Source: DASYTH01 sp035762905
GTDB taxonomy: Bacteria; Actinomycetota; Actinomycetes; Mycobacteriales; Pseudonocardiaceae
Direction: 5' to 3'
Length of the DNA: 64,000 bases
Assembly: GCF_035762905.1 (NCBI RefSeq)
Contig: NZ_DASUCC010000144.1
Span: 62,001-126,000 of the forward strand
Under the pieces are notes generated by a model. That model searched no databases. It saw nothing but the letters and a program-made list of their open reading frames with translations, and was not told the origin of the DNA. The position numbers and the translations under genes are program-made. Positions 16,197-24,091 of the stretch are shown here, in pieces. How positions within the stretch are numbered: the stretch's first letter is position 1; each line of letters begins with the position of its first letter.

Positions 16197-17426
16197 TTGA
16201 CCGAGACGCTCACCGCTGCCGCCGCCCGCCGGATGGCCCTGGCCGCGCAGGGCTTCGCCGACCCCCGGCCGGCGGTCGAGCCGACCCGGCGGCACCTGAC
16301 CAGGGTGCTGTCCCGGGTCCAGGTCCTGCAGCTCGACTCGGTCAACGTCGCGGTGCGCGCGCACTACATGCCGCTGTTCAGCCGGCTCGGCCCGTACTTA
16401 CCGTCGCTTGTGGACGATGCGGCGTGGGCGCATTCGGCGCGCCGGCCGCGGTTGCTCGTCGAGTACTGGGCCCACATGGCGAGCCTGATGCCGGTCACCG
16501 ACTGGCCGCTGTTCCAGTGGCGGATGCGCGGTTACGAGAAACGGTGGTGGGACAACACGCAGCGGTTCACCCGTGACTCGCCCGGCCTGATCGAGGACCT
16601 GCTCGCCGCCGTCAAGGAGCTCGGTCCGGTCAGCGCCGGCCGTCTCGAGGAAGAGCTGGGCACCAGCCCCCGGCATCCCCGCGCCGCCGGCGGCTGGTGG
16701 AACCGTTCGGACGTCAAGCATGCCTGCGAGTACCTGTTCGCCGTCGGCCAGCTCACCACCGGCGCCCGGGTCGGCTTCGAACGCCGCTACGACCTCCCCG
16801 AGCGGGTCCTTCCGCCCGAGGTGCTGGCCGCCCCGCCGGTCTCCGACTCCGACGCCACCCGCGCCCTGGTGCTGCGCGCCGCCGTCGCGCACGGCATCGC
16901 GACCGAACCCGACCTGCGCGACTACTACCGCCTCAAGCCCGAGCACAGTCGCGCGGCCGTCGCCGACCTGGTCGACGCCGGCCTCCTGGTTCCGGTCACC
17001 GTCGCCGGCTGGCGCCACCAGGCCTACCGGCACGCCGAGGCCCGGCTGCCCCGCAAGGTCGACGGCCGCGCCCTGCTCTGCCCGTTCGACCCCCTGATCT
17101 GGGAACGCGCCCGCACCGAGCGAATCTTCAACTTCCATTACCGGATCGAGATCTACGTCCCCGAGCCCAAGCGGATCCACGGCTACTACGTCTTTCCGTT
17201 CCTGCTCGACGGCGCCCTGGTGGCCCGCGTCGACCTCAAGTCGGACCGCGCCACCGGCACCCTCCGAGTCCAGTCCGCCTTCGCCGAACCGGGCGTCCCG
17301 ACCCCGCGGGTAGCCGCCGAACTGGCCGCCGAACTCCGCACCATGGCCACCTGGCTCAACCTCACCGCCATCGCCGTCACCCCCCGCGGCGACCTGGCGG
17401 CTCCGCTCGCAGCCGCCCTCCGCTGA
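16197..17426 (+). CDS. winged-helix DNA-binding domain protein (HTH_42, YcaQ-like)
   Basis: About 409 residues. QVLQLDSVNVAVRAHYMPLFSRLG near the start (in pieces QLDSVNVAVRAHYMP, LFSRLGPY) and the later ALLCPFDPLIWERAR, RIHGYYVFPFLL and VARVDLKSDR are the signature of the YcaQ/HTH_42 family. Members include DNA glycosylases that unhook interstrand crosslinks, so a role in DNA repair is likely. TTG 16197 is chosen because a strong GGAGGAGGAGG run lies just before it. It follows the EamA gene by 37 bases. Confidence 0.9.
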   Translation: MTETLTAAAARRMALAAQGFADPRPAVEPTRRHLTRVLSRVQVLQLDSVNVAVRAHYMPLFSRLGPYLPSLVDDAAWAHSARRPRLLVEYWAHMASLMPVTDWPLFQWRMRGYEKRWWDNTQRFTRDSPGLIEDLLAAVKELGPVSAGRLEEELGTSPRHPRAAGGWWNRSDVKHACEYLFAVGQLTTGARVGFERRYDLPERVLPPEVLAAPPVSDSDATRALVLRAAVAHGIATEPDLRDYYRLKPEHSRAAVADLVDAGLLVPVTVAGWRHQAYRHAEARLPRKVDGRALLCPFDPLIWERARTERIFNFHYRIEIYVPEPKRIHGYYVFPFLLDGALVARVDLKSDRATGTLRVQSAFAEPGVPTPRVAAELAAELRTMATWLNLTAIAVTPRGDLAAPLAAALR

Positions 17427-17529
17427 CCCCTAAGTACGCGTAGATCCCCTAGGTGAATGAACCATTCCCGTCCACGTGGCGTAACTGTCCGTGGCGCCGA
17501 TTGTCCAATTCGTCAACGAAAGGACCGGA

Positions 17530-18078
17530 ATGGTACACCTTCGTATGCAATCCGCTCGGCGCGCGACCGGAGTGCTCTGCGGCCTGGCTGCCGCTCTGGT
17601 GTTGACCGCTTGCGGGTCGGAGGGGCAAGCGAGCAGCCCGGCCGGCGGCACCGGTACCAGTGGGCCGGTCGGCACGCGCGACCTCGACGGCGTCGGGACG
17701 GTTCTGGTGGACACGGTGGGCCGGACGCTGTACTTCACCGACTCGGACACCGCCGGGGAGATCAAGTGCACCGCGGAGTGCCTGGATCTGTGGATCCCGG
17801 CCGAGGCACCCGGTGACACGGTGGACGGCGCACCGGTCGGCGACCTCAGTGTCATCTCGCGCCCGGACGGCACCAAGCAGATCGCCTTCCAGGACAAGCC
17901 GCTGTACACGTTCAAACTGGACAGTCCCAACAAGCCGTCGGCCGGCCACAACGCCAGCGACACCTTCGGCGGCGTGGACTTCACCTGGCACGCCGCGGTA
18001 GTCGACGGCGCGGCGCTGCCGCAGCAGCCGCCGAAGCAGGATGACGGCGGCGGCTACGGACGAGGTGGCGGCTACTGA
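17530..18078 (+). CDS. COG4315-type secreted lipoprotein
   Basis: About 182 residues. The signal ends in the lipobox LVLTAC (cysteine near residue 28), so it is lipid-anchored outside. The mature protein shows the family repeat: GTVLVDTVGRTLYFTDSDT with KCTAECLDLW, then KPLYTFKLDSPNKPSAGHN and GVDFTWHAA. Function of the family is unknown. A Gly/Tyr-rich tail (DDGGGYGRGGGY) ends the protein. ATG 17530 with GAAAGGA upstream is preferred to earlier in-frame starts. Confidence 0.9.
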   Translation: MVHLRMQSARRATGVLCGLAAALVLTACGSEGQASSPAGGTGTSGPVGTRDLDGVGTVLVDTVGRTLYFTDSDTAGEIKCTAECLDLWIPAEAPGDTVDGAPVGDLSVISRPDGTKQIAFQDKPLYTFKLDSPNKPSAGHNASDTFGGVDFTWHAAVVDGAALPQQPPKQDDGGGYGRGGGY

Positions 18079-18144
18079 TCCCCGAATACCTGACCCATCC
18101 AACTGCGCCACCATCGCCTAGTCCCAACCCGTGACCCGGTAGCA

Positions 18145-18612
18145 GGAACCGGCGATTCGGTTGCCGGGCGCGGCAACTCGCGGTGCGGAAACCGGCGGTT
18201 CGGTTGCCGGACTCGGCAACTCGCGGTGCGGAAACCGGCGGTTCGGTTGGCGGACTCGGCAACTCGCGGTGCTGGGACCGGCGATTCGGTCGCTTGGCTT
18301 CGCGACTCGGGTGCTGGGACCGTTGATTCGGGTACCCGCCTCGGCAACTCGGGGTGCTGGAGCCGATGTTTCGGTTGTCGGGCGTGGCAACTCGGGTTGG
18401 TGGGACCGGCGTTGTGGTTGCCTGGTTCGGCGACTCGGGTGCTGGGGCCGGTGGTTCGGTGGCTTGGCTTGGCGACTCGGGGTGCTGGGGACGGTGGTTC
18501 GGTTGCCCGACTTGGGAGTTCGGGTGCTGGAGCTGGTGATTCGGTTGTCCCACTCGGTAACTCGGGGTGGTGGGGTCGGTGTTTGGGTTGTCTGGTTTGG
18601 TGATTCTGGTGG
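18145..18612. repeat. tandem array of about eleven 42/43-bp units
   Basis: Units begin GGAACCGGCGATTCGG or close variants, with a middle CGGCAACTCG. The first three (18145-18186, 18187-18229, 18230-18272) are the best conserved; units degrade toward 18612. Each unit is made of two related 21-22 base halves. The mix of 42 and 43 bases breaks any reading frame, so it is a DNA-level repeat. Confidence 0.85.
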
Positions 18613-18654
18613 TGGGGGTGGTGGTTCGTTGAGGGTGGGCGGGTGCTGGATAGT

Positions 18655-18753
18655 CCGAACCGGCAACTCGCGTGGTTTGGGTGGGGACTCGCCGAGGTGC
18701 ACCCCGTTTGGCTCGGCGAGTCCCCGGCTTTGGCACGCGAGTTGCCGGTTCGG
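18655..18753. repeat. 99-bp nested inverted repeat between convergent genes
   Basis: Outer arms of 20 bp (18655-18674 with 18734-18753) and inner arms of 14 bp (18683-18696 with 18712-18725) are both perfect, with 8-base unpaired strips between and a 15-base loop. It lies between the lipoprotein gene and the DUF4097 gene, so it could end transcription from both sides. The outer arm contains the CCGGCAACTCGCG sequence of the adjacent array. Confidence 0.85.
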
Positions 18754-18778
18754 CTGACCCCCCTCGGTCAGGTTCTGG

Positions 18779-19696
18779 TCAGGTCGTGGCCGGGCTGATC
18801 ACGGCTGAGCCGGAAGCGGTGCGGCCGCGGATCCGCAGGCCCGGGGTGGTTTCCGGGCGGGTCTCGGACAGGCCGAGGTCGCTGCGGGCCTGGCCGGAGG
18901 CGGAGGTCAGATCGACTTCGGCGGCGCAGCCGGCGCGGACGCCGACCCGGATGTTGCCAGAGCCGGTGGACAGCTCGATCTGGCCGCTGGATGCGTCGGC
19001 CACGGTCAGATCCCCGCTGCCGGTGCGGGCCATCACGTCGCCGGCCACCGCGCCCAGCCACACGTCGCCGCTGCCGGTGTGCAGCGACGAACCGCCGCCG
19101 ATCGACGTCACCTCGAGGTCACCGCTGCCGGTGCGCGCCTTCAGCCCGTCCAGCATCGGGCCGAGCCGCACCGACCCGGAGCCGGTGCGCACCTCGGCCG
19201 GTTTGCTCGCCCGGTCCGCGCGGACATCGCCGGAGCCGGTGTGCAGGTCCAGCCAGCCGGCCGGCCCGGTCACCACGATCGCCGCCGCGCCGGTGTCGGC
19301 GACCACGCTCGACTCCGCCGGCGCCCGCACCGACACCGCGATCGGCACGGTGCGCAGCGGCAGCGTCTTCGGGGCGCGCACCACGAGCCGGTTGCCGATC
19401 AGCTCGATCCGGGTCTGGCGCACCGCCTCGGCCGGCGTCAGGTTCCCCGCGGAGTCGCCGAACTGACCGCTGACCCAGGTGAGCAGGCTGTTCATCTGCT
19501 GCAGGAACGGGCTGACCGACTCGGTGTCGTGCCGAATCTCCACGTGCACGCCCGGTTGGTCGGACAGCCGCACCTCGACCCGGCCGGCGCCGACGGCCAG
19601 GTCCAGATCGACCGGCCCGGACGTCTCGAAGCTCTGCCTGCGGACCGTGTCATCCGCGGTGTCGGCGGCGTCCTCGGTGGTGAACTCCTCAGTCAT
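18779..19696 (-). CDS. DUF4097-family beta-repeat protein
   Basis: About 305 residues of mostly beta character. Six TGSG repeats (LHTGSGDVRA, VRTGSGSVRL, ARTGSGDLEV and so on) form the DUF4097 right-handed beta pattern in the second half. No signal peptide or membrane helix is visible. The first 90 residues are acidic and contain VDLDLAVGAGRVEVRLSD. ATG 19696 is preceded by AGGGGAC. It starts 11 bases after the stop of the RHH gene, so the two form an operon. Such proteins often sit with anti-sigma or stress systems; function unknown. Confidence 0.88.
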   Translation of the reverse strand: MTEEFTTEDAADTADDTVRRQSFETSGPVDLDLAVGAGRVEVRLSDQPGVHVEIRHDTESVSPFLQQMNSLLTWVSGQFGDSAGNLTPAEAVRQTRIELIGNRLVVRAPKTLPLRTVPIAVSVRAPAESSVVADTGAAAIVVTGPAGWLDLHTGSGDVRADRASKPAEVRTGSGSVRLGPMLDGLKARTGSGDLEVTSIGGGSSLHTGSGDVWLGAVAGDVMARTGSGDLTVADASSGQIELSTGSGNIRVGVRAGCAAEVDLTSASGQARSDLGLSETRPETTPGLRIRGRTASGSAVISPATT

Positions 19697-19707
19697 CACA
19701 AGTCCCC

Positions 19708-20250
19708 TCAGCCCTCGTACCAACCGCGCACGTGGGACGACGAGCCGCCGGGGCCACGCCGCTCATCCCACCGCTGCTGCTTCCACTGGCGCTTCCACTC
19801 CTGCTTGGCCTCGCGCCAGCTCTCCTTGTCCCCGTGCAGCGCGGACTGGACCGCCTGCTGCACGAAGGTGTTCAGCGAGACCCCCTGCGTCGCCGCGGCG
19901 GCCTCGGCCTTCGCCTTGAGCTGCTCGAACAGCCGCAGCGTCATGCGGCTCATGTCCCCGGTCTCGTCGATCGGCGGGGGCGGGGGCGGCGTGTCCCGCT
20001 GCGGCTCGCCGACCGGAGTGACCACCACCTGCACGTCCCGCCCGTCCAGCCGGACCTCCACGACGGCGTCGTCGAGCGACGCGGTGACCTCGGCGGCCAG
20101 GTCCGAAAGGGCGTTCATGATCGCCAGGCGGGCGGACGGCTCCAGCGCCGCGGCCAGCACCGCCGCGGCGCGCCGGGTGTTCTCGTCGCCGGCCGAGGCG
20201 GTCGTGTTGAGGTCCTCGCGGAGAGCGGCGAGGTAAGGCGTGAGATCCAT
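19708..20250 (-). CDS. RHH-type (HicB-like) DNA-binding protein
   Basis: About 180 residues. The C-terminal part MTLRLFEQLKAKAEAAAA and GVSLNTFVQQAVQSAL is a ribbon-helix-helix motif as in HicB-type antitoxins. A strongly basic Trp/Gln-rich tail follows (KQEWKRQWKQQRWDERRG). The N-terminal about 100 residues are helical and conserved-looking, with no HicA toxin gene nearby, so this is probably a transcription regulator of its own operon with the DUF4097 gene rather than an antitoxin. A palindromic operator array begins at its start codon. Confidence 0.8.
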   Translation of the reverse strand: MDLTPYLAALREDLNTTASAGDENTRRAAAVLAAALEPSARLAIMNALSDLAAEVTASLDDAVVEVRLDGRDVQVVVTPVGEPQRDTPPPPPPIDETGDMSRMTLRLFEQLKAKAEAAAATQGVSLNTFVQQAVQSALHGDKESWREAKQEWKRQWKQQRWDERRGPGGSSSHVRGWYEG

Positions 20251-20301
20251 GACGCCACTATGACACCACAAATGACGTCAGTCAAGGTGGCAGTGACGTC
20301 A
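20250..20301. promoter_or_regulatory. spaced TGACGTCA operator array
   Basis: Four TGACnnCA boxes: TGACGCCA 20250-20257, TGACACCA 20261-20268, and perfect palindromes TGACGTCA at 20273-20280 and 20294-20301. Start-to-start distances are 11, 12 and 21 bases, that is one, one and two helical turns. It lies between the RHH gene (minus) and thyX (plus). RHH proteins bind such evenly spaced boxes. Confidence 0.65.
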
Positions 20302-20380
20302 CCATGGTGGCGCGTGGCATCCGGTCCGCCCGCCGGTCCGGCCGTTAGGCTCGGCGCAACGCGCAACGGAGGAGGTCGGC

Positions 20381-21133
20381 GTGCCGGAGATCGTCTCGCC
20401 CAAGGTGGAGCTGATCGCGAAGACCGAGTTCATCCCGCCGGCCGACGTGCCGTGGTCCACCGACACCGACGGCGGCGAAGCGCTGGCCGAGTTCGCCGGC
20501 CGGGCCTGCTACCAGTCCTGGAAGAAACCCAACCCGGCCACCGCCACCAACGCCGGCTACCTGCGGCACATCCTCGAGGTCGGGCACCTGTCCGTGCTCG
20601 AGCACGGCTCGGTCAGCTTCTACATCACCGGGATCTCCCGCTCGCTCACCCACGAGCTGATCCGGCACCGGCACTTCTCCTACTCGCAGCTCTCCCAGCG
20701 TTACGTGCCGGAGAAGAACGCGGCCATGGTGGAGCCGGACGTGATCGCCGCCGATCCCGAGCTGCACCAGAAGTTCCTGGCCGCCACCGAGGCCAGCGTG
20801 GCGGCCTACAACGACCTGCTCGCCGGGCTCGAGGAGCGGTTCGCCGACGTGGCCAACCCGACCCTGCGCCGCAAGCAGGCCCGCCAGGCCGCCCGCGCGG
20901 TGCTGCCCAACGCCACCGAGACGCGCATCGTGGTCACCGGGAACTACCGGGCCTGGCGGCACTTCATCGCCATGCGCGCCACCGAGCACGCCGACGTGGA
21001 GATCCGCGAGCTGGCCGTGGAGTGCCTGCGCCAGTTGCAGAAGGTCGCGCACAACGTGTTCGACGACTTCGTGATCTCCACGCTGGCGGACGGCACCGAG
21101 GTGGCCTCCAGCCCGTTCGTCACCGAGGGCTGA
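20381..21133 (+). CDS. thyX: FAD-dependent thymidylate synthase ThyX
   Basis: Makes dTMP from dUMP with methylene-tetrahydrofolate, FAD and NADPH. The ThyX motif RHRHFSYSQLSQR is complete (the RHRxxSxxxxSxR pattern). HLSVLEHGSVSFYITG before it and LPNATETRIVVTGNYRAWRHF after it are also typical. 250 residues. GTG 20381 has GGAGGAGG just upstream, and TAGGCT at 20346-20351 may be the -10 box. The ACT-domain gene follows after one base. Confidence 0.97.
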   Translation: MPEIVSPKVELIAKTEFIPPADVPWSTDTDGGEALAEFAGRACYQSWKKPNPATATNAGYLRHILEVGHLSVLEHGSVSFYITGISRSLTHELIRHRHFSYSQLSQRYVPEKNAAMVEPDVIAADPELHQKFLAATEASVAAYNDLLAGLEERFADVANPTLRRKQARQAARAVLPNATETRIVVTGNYRAWRHFIAMRATEHADVEIRELAVECLRQLQKVAHNVFDDFVISTLADGTEVASSPFVTEG

Positions 21134-21134
21134 G

Positions 21135-21536
21135 ATGAGGCGGTTGGAGGTCGACGTCCAACCGGACGGCTACTCCGTCGCCCGTTTCCCGGCCGGCACC
21201 GCGCTTCCGGCCGGCCTGCACGGCCACGCCGCCGCGCTGGTCTCGGTCACCAGCACCCCGGACGAGGTCTCGGTCGTCTGCCCCACCGAGCTGGCCCCAC
21301 CCGGCGCCGACCAGGTCGACCACGGCTGGCGGCTGCTCACCGTGCGCGGCCCGCTGGAGTTCACCCTCACCGGCATCATGGCCGCCATGGCCGGCGCACT
21401 GGCCGCGGCCGGCGTCAGTCTGTTCGCCCTGTCCACCTTCGACACCGACCACGTCCTGGTCAAAGCCACCGACCTGACCCGCGCCGTGTCTGCGCTCACC
21501 GAGGCCGGCCACGAGGTCCACGTGCCCGCCGGATAG
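21135..21536 (+). CDS. ACT-domain protein
   Basis: 133 residues. The second half (RGPLEFTLTGIMAAMAGALAAAGVSLFALSTFDTDHVLVK read as FTLTGIMAAMAGAL, GVSLFALSTFDTDHVLV) fits the ACT_7/CASTOR-like ligand-binding fold, which often binds amino acids. No catalytic domain is attached. It starts one base after the thyX stop and so is probably cotranscribed; a link to thymidylate synthesis is only positional. Confidence 0.82.
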   Translation: MRRLEVDVQPDGYSVARFPAGTALPAGLHGHAAALVSVTSTPDEVSVVCPTELAPPGADQVDHGWRLLTVRGPLEFTLTGIMAAMAGALAAAGVSLFALSTFDTDHVLVKATDLTRAVSALTEAGHEVHVPAG

Positions 21537-21537
21537 A

Positions 21538-22566
21538 TCAACCGTCGGCGGCCTGGAAGGAGGCCCAGACACCGAGCAGGCGGACCGGGCGGCCGTGGTC
21601 GAACATGTCGAGGACCTGGAGGGCGGCCCGTTCGATGTCGGTGGGGGAGCTGGTCGGGGCGGGCAGGGTGATGCTGCGGGTCTGGGTGATGAACGGGGCG
21701 AAGCGCACCTTGACGCCGATCCGGTGCGCGGGACGGTCCTCCGCGCGGACGTCGTCGGCGACCCGGCGGGCCAACCGGACGACCTGCTCGTCCAGCTCGG
21801 CCCGCTCGGCCACGTTGGTCTGGAAGGTCACCTCACGGCTGCGCGACTTGGCCAGCCACGGCGTCGCGGACACCTCGGTGCCACTGGCGCCGCGGGCCAG
21901 GTCCCGGTACCAGGGGCCCATCTTCGGGCCGAACCGGCGGGCCAGGCCGGCGGGGTCGGCGAGGGCCAGCTCGCGGACCGTGCGCAGGCCCAGGTCGTCG
22001 AGCTTGTGGGCGGTCTTCGGCCCGATGCCCCACAGCGCCCTCGTCGGCCGGTCGGCCATCACCGCCACCCAGTTGTCCCGGGTCAGCAGGTAGATGCCGG
22101 CCGGCTTGGCGAACCCGGTGGCGGTCTTGGCCCGCAGCTTGTTGTCGCCGATGCCCACCGCGCAGGACAGCGCGGTCCGCTGCCACACCGCGTCCTGCAG
22201 GTCCGCGGCCAGCTTCGCCGGGTCGTCGGTCTCCGCGCCGACGAACGCCTCGTCCCAGCCGAGCACCTCGACCACGACCGGGAACTCCCGGAGCACCGCC
22301 ATCACCCGCTCGGACACCGCGTCGTAGGCCGGCGGGTCGCTTGGCAGGAACACCGCGTCCGGGCACCGGGCCGCGGCGGTGCGCATCGGCATTCCCGACT
22401 GCACACCGAACTCGCGGGCCTCATACGACGCGGTGGCCACCACGGAGCGCTTCTTCGGGTCGCCGTCGCCGCCGACGATCACGGGTTTGCCGGCCAGTTC
22501 GGGGTGGCGCAACACCTCGACCGCGGCGATGAACTGGTCGAGGTCGACATGCAGCACCCACCACAT
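21538..22566 (-). CDS. dinB: DNA polymerase IV (Y family, DinB-like)
   Basis: Translesion DNA polymerase. The first metal-binding motif is HVDLDQFIAAVE at residues 6-17. The second acidic pair sits in VLGWDEAFVGAE, a tryptophan-containing variant of the usual SLDEAYLD found in one actinobacterial branch. Helix-hairpin-helix GIGPKTAHKLDDLGLRTVREL and the little-finger domain follow. No beta-clamp motif is obvious at the C-terminus (LLGVWASFQAADG). About 342 residues. ATG 22566 has GGAGGAG upstream on the minus strand. Divergent from the kinase gene at 22617. Confidence 0.93.
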   Translation of the reverse strand: MWWVLHVDLDQFIAAVEVLRHPELAGKPVIVGGDGDPKKRSVVATASYEAREFGVQSGMPMRTAAARCPDAVFLPSDPPAYDAVSERVMAVLREFPVVVEVLGWDEAFVGAETDDPAKLAADLQDAVWQRTALSCAVGIGDNKLRAKTATGFAKPAGIYLLTRDNWVAVMADRPTRALWGIGPKTAHKLDDLGLRTVRELALADPAGLARRFGPKMGPWYRDLARGASGTEVSATPWLAKSRSREVTFQTNVAERAELDEQVVRLARRVADDVRAEDRPAHRIGVKVRFAPFITQTRSITLPAPTSSPTDIERAALQVLDMFDHGRPVRLLGVWASFQAADG

Positions 22567-22603
22567 GTCGCCAGTTTGCTCCTCCAGCCCACGGTGCTCG
22601 CAG

Positions 22604-22609
22604 TAGCAT
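22604..22609 (+). promoter_or_regulatory. -10 box of a probable leaderless kinase transcript
   Basis: TAGCAT lies seven bases before the GTG at 22617 with no ribosome binding site. Confidence 0.5.
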
Positions 22610-22616
22610 CCACGCG

Positions 22617-24086
22617 GTGACCCAAGAGCACGCCCCACCTCCGGCGCAGGCGATCCCGCAGCAGCAGCGGCTGGTCGCCGGCCGGTATGCGCTGCTGCAC
22701 GAGATCGGCCGCGGCGGCATGGGCATCGTCTGGCTGGCCGAGGACCGCATGATCGGTCGTCGCGTGGCGATCAAGGAACTGCACCTGCCGGACGGCGTGC
22801 CGCCGGAGGAGCGCGGCGTGTTCGAGGAGCGGGTGTTGCGCGAGGCCCGCACCGCCGGGCGGCTCAACGACCCGAGCGTCGTGATCGTCTACGACGTGGT
22901 GCAGGAGCGCGGCAACACCTACATCGTCATGGAGCTGATCGAGGCGCCGACGCTGGCCGACGTGATCCGGCAGAGCGGCGCGCTCCCGCAGGACGCGGTG
23001 GCCTCGATCGCCGGCCAGTTGCTCTCCGCGCTCGAGTCGGCGCACGCCGCCGGCATCGTGCACCGGGATGTCAAGCCCAGCAACGTGATGCTGCTGCCGA
23101 ACGGCCGGGTGAAGCTGACCGACTTCGGCATCGCGCAGTCCCTCGACGACCCCCGGCTGACCTCCAGCGGGGTGCTGATCGGCTCGCCGAACTACCTTGC
23201 GCCGGAACGCATCCACGGCGCCGACGCGGACGCCTCGTCCGACCTGTGGGCGCTCGGCGCGGTGCTGTTCTACGCCGTGGAGGGCTACTCGCCGTTCGAG
23301 CGCTCGTCCACCGCGGCGACCATGCACGCGATCACCACCGAGGTGCCGTACCTGACCCGCTGCCAGGGTCCGCTGGCCTCGGTGATCATGGGCCTTCTGA
23401 TCAACACGCCGCAGGCCCGGCTGACCGCCCAACAGGTCCGCGGGCTGCTCGGCCAGATCTCCGGCCCGCACACCGGTCCGCAGACCGTGCACCTGGGCTA
23501 CCCGCACCAGACCACCCGGCTGACCGGCCCGCAGCCGCAGCGCCCGCCGCGCGGCAAGGCCCGGATCTGGCTGGCGGTCGCGGCGGTCGTGCTGGTCGCG
23601 GCCGGCGCGGCGACCGGCGGGTGGTTCGCCCACCGCGCGTTCGCCACCGAGAAGCCGGAGGCGGCCAACGGCGGGGTGATGGAGTGGGGCGAGGGCGGCG
23701 CCGTCCCGGAGTTCAAGCCGAACAACGGATACTGCGCCTCGGGCAACCTCCGCCCAGGGGTCAGCTACACGTCCACGGTGGAATGCGATGAGCCGCACGA
23801 CATCCAGGTGTTCGGCGTCGCCTCGCCGATGGAGAACTCGACCAACTTCAGCGTCGGCTATCCCGGCCGGGAGCGGCTGAGCGTCTACGGGCAGGCGTGG
23901 TGCGGGATGGTGTTCGCCAGCGTCTGGATCAACGACAACCGCAAGGCGGATACCCTGACCTACGTGACGTTGATCCCCAGCGAGCAGACCTGGAAGGACG
24001 CCGAGCGGTCCAACGAGCACCCGGTCATCTGCGTGCTGCACAGCCGGGACGGCTCCCAGCTGCGCACCTCGAAGGTGCGGGGCTGA
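22617..24086 (+). CDS. transmembrane Ser/Thr protein kinase
   Basis: 489 residues. Kinase domain at about 22-290: GRGGMGIVWLAED, VAIKELHLP, HRDVKPSN, DFGIA, GSPNYLAPERI. A Pro/Gln linker then a membrane helix (IWLAVAAVVLVAAGAATGG). The outer domain has CASGNLRPG, VECDEPHDIQVFGVA and HPVICVLHSRDG; four cysteines are present, two likely disulphides. Similar in plan to the kinase at 13647, so the two may be distant paralogues. Ligand and substrates unknown. Confidence 0.94.
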   Translation: MTQEHAPPPAQAIPQQQRLVAGRYALLHEIGRGGMGIVWLAEDRMIGRRVAIKELHLPDGVPPEERGVFEERVLREARTAGRLNDPSVVIVYDVVQERGNTYIVMELIEAPTLADVIRQSGALPQDAVASIAGQLLSALESAHAAGIVHRDVKPSNVMLLPNGRVKLTDFGIAQSLDDPRLTSSGVLIGSPNYLAPERIHGADADASSDLWALGAVLFYAVEGYSPFERSSTAATMHAITTEVPYLTRCQGPLASVIMGLLINTPQARLTAQQVRGLLGQISGPHTGPQTVHLGYPHQTTRLTGPQPQRPPRGKARIWLAVAAVVLVAAGAATGGWFAHRAFATEKPEAANGGVMEWGEGGAVPEFKPNNGYCASGNLRPGVSYTSTVECDEPHDIQVFGVASPMENSTNFSVGYPGRERLSVYGQAWCGMVFASVWINDNRKADTLTYVTLIPSEQTWKDAERSNEHPVICVLHSRDGSQLRTSKVRG

Positions 24087-24091
24087 GCCCG

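Larger units (their letters stand above)
18079..18778. other. 0.7-kb non-coding repeat region
   Basis: No gene is supported between the lipoprotein stop and the end of the DUF4097 gene. The region holds a 42/43-bp tandem array (18145-18612), a G/T-rich degenerate end (about 18541-18650) and a nested inverted repeat (18655-18753). Frames are open on both strands, but only because of the repeats; their translations are low-complexity and shift frame between units. Confidence 0.75.

Noticed and set aside
18145..18612. CRISPR-like array
   Set aside because: Units touch each other without unique spacers, and there are no cas genes nearby.
18118..18757. Open frames on both strands across the tandem repeats, giving Pro/Thr- or Gly/Trp-rich proteins
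   Set aside because: Unit lengths of 42 and 43 bases shift the frame; translations are low-complexity and differ between frames.
19708..20250. HicB antitoxin of a complete HicAB system
   Set aside because: No HicA-like double-stranded RNA-binding toxin gene lies on either side.
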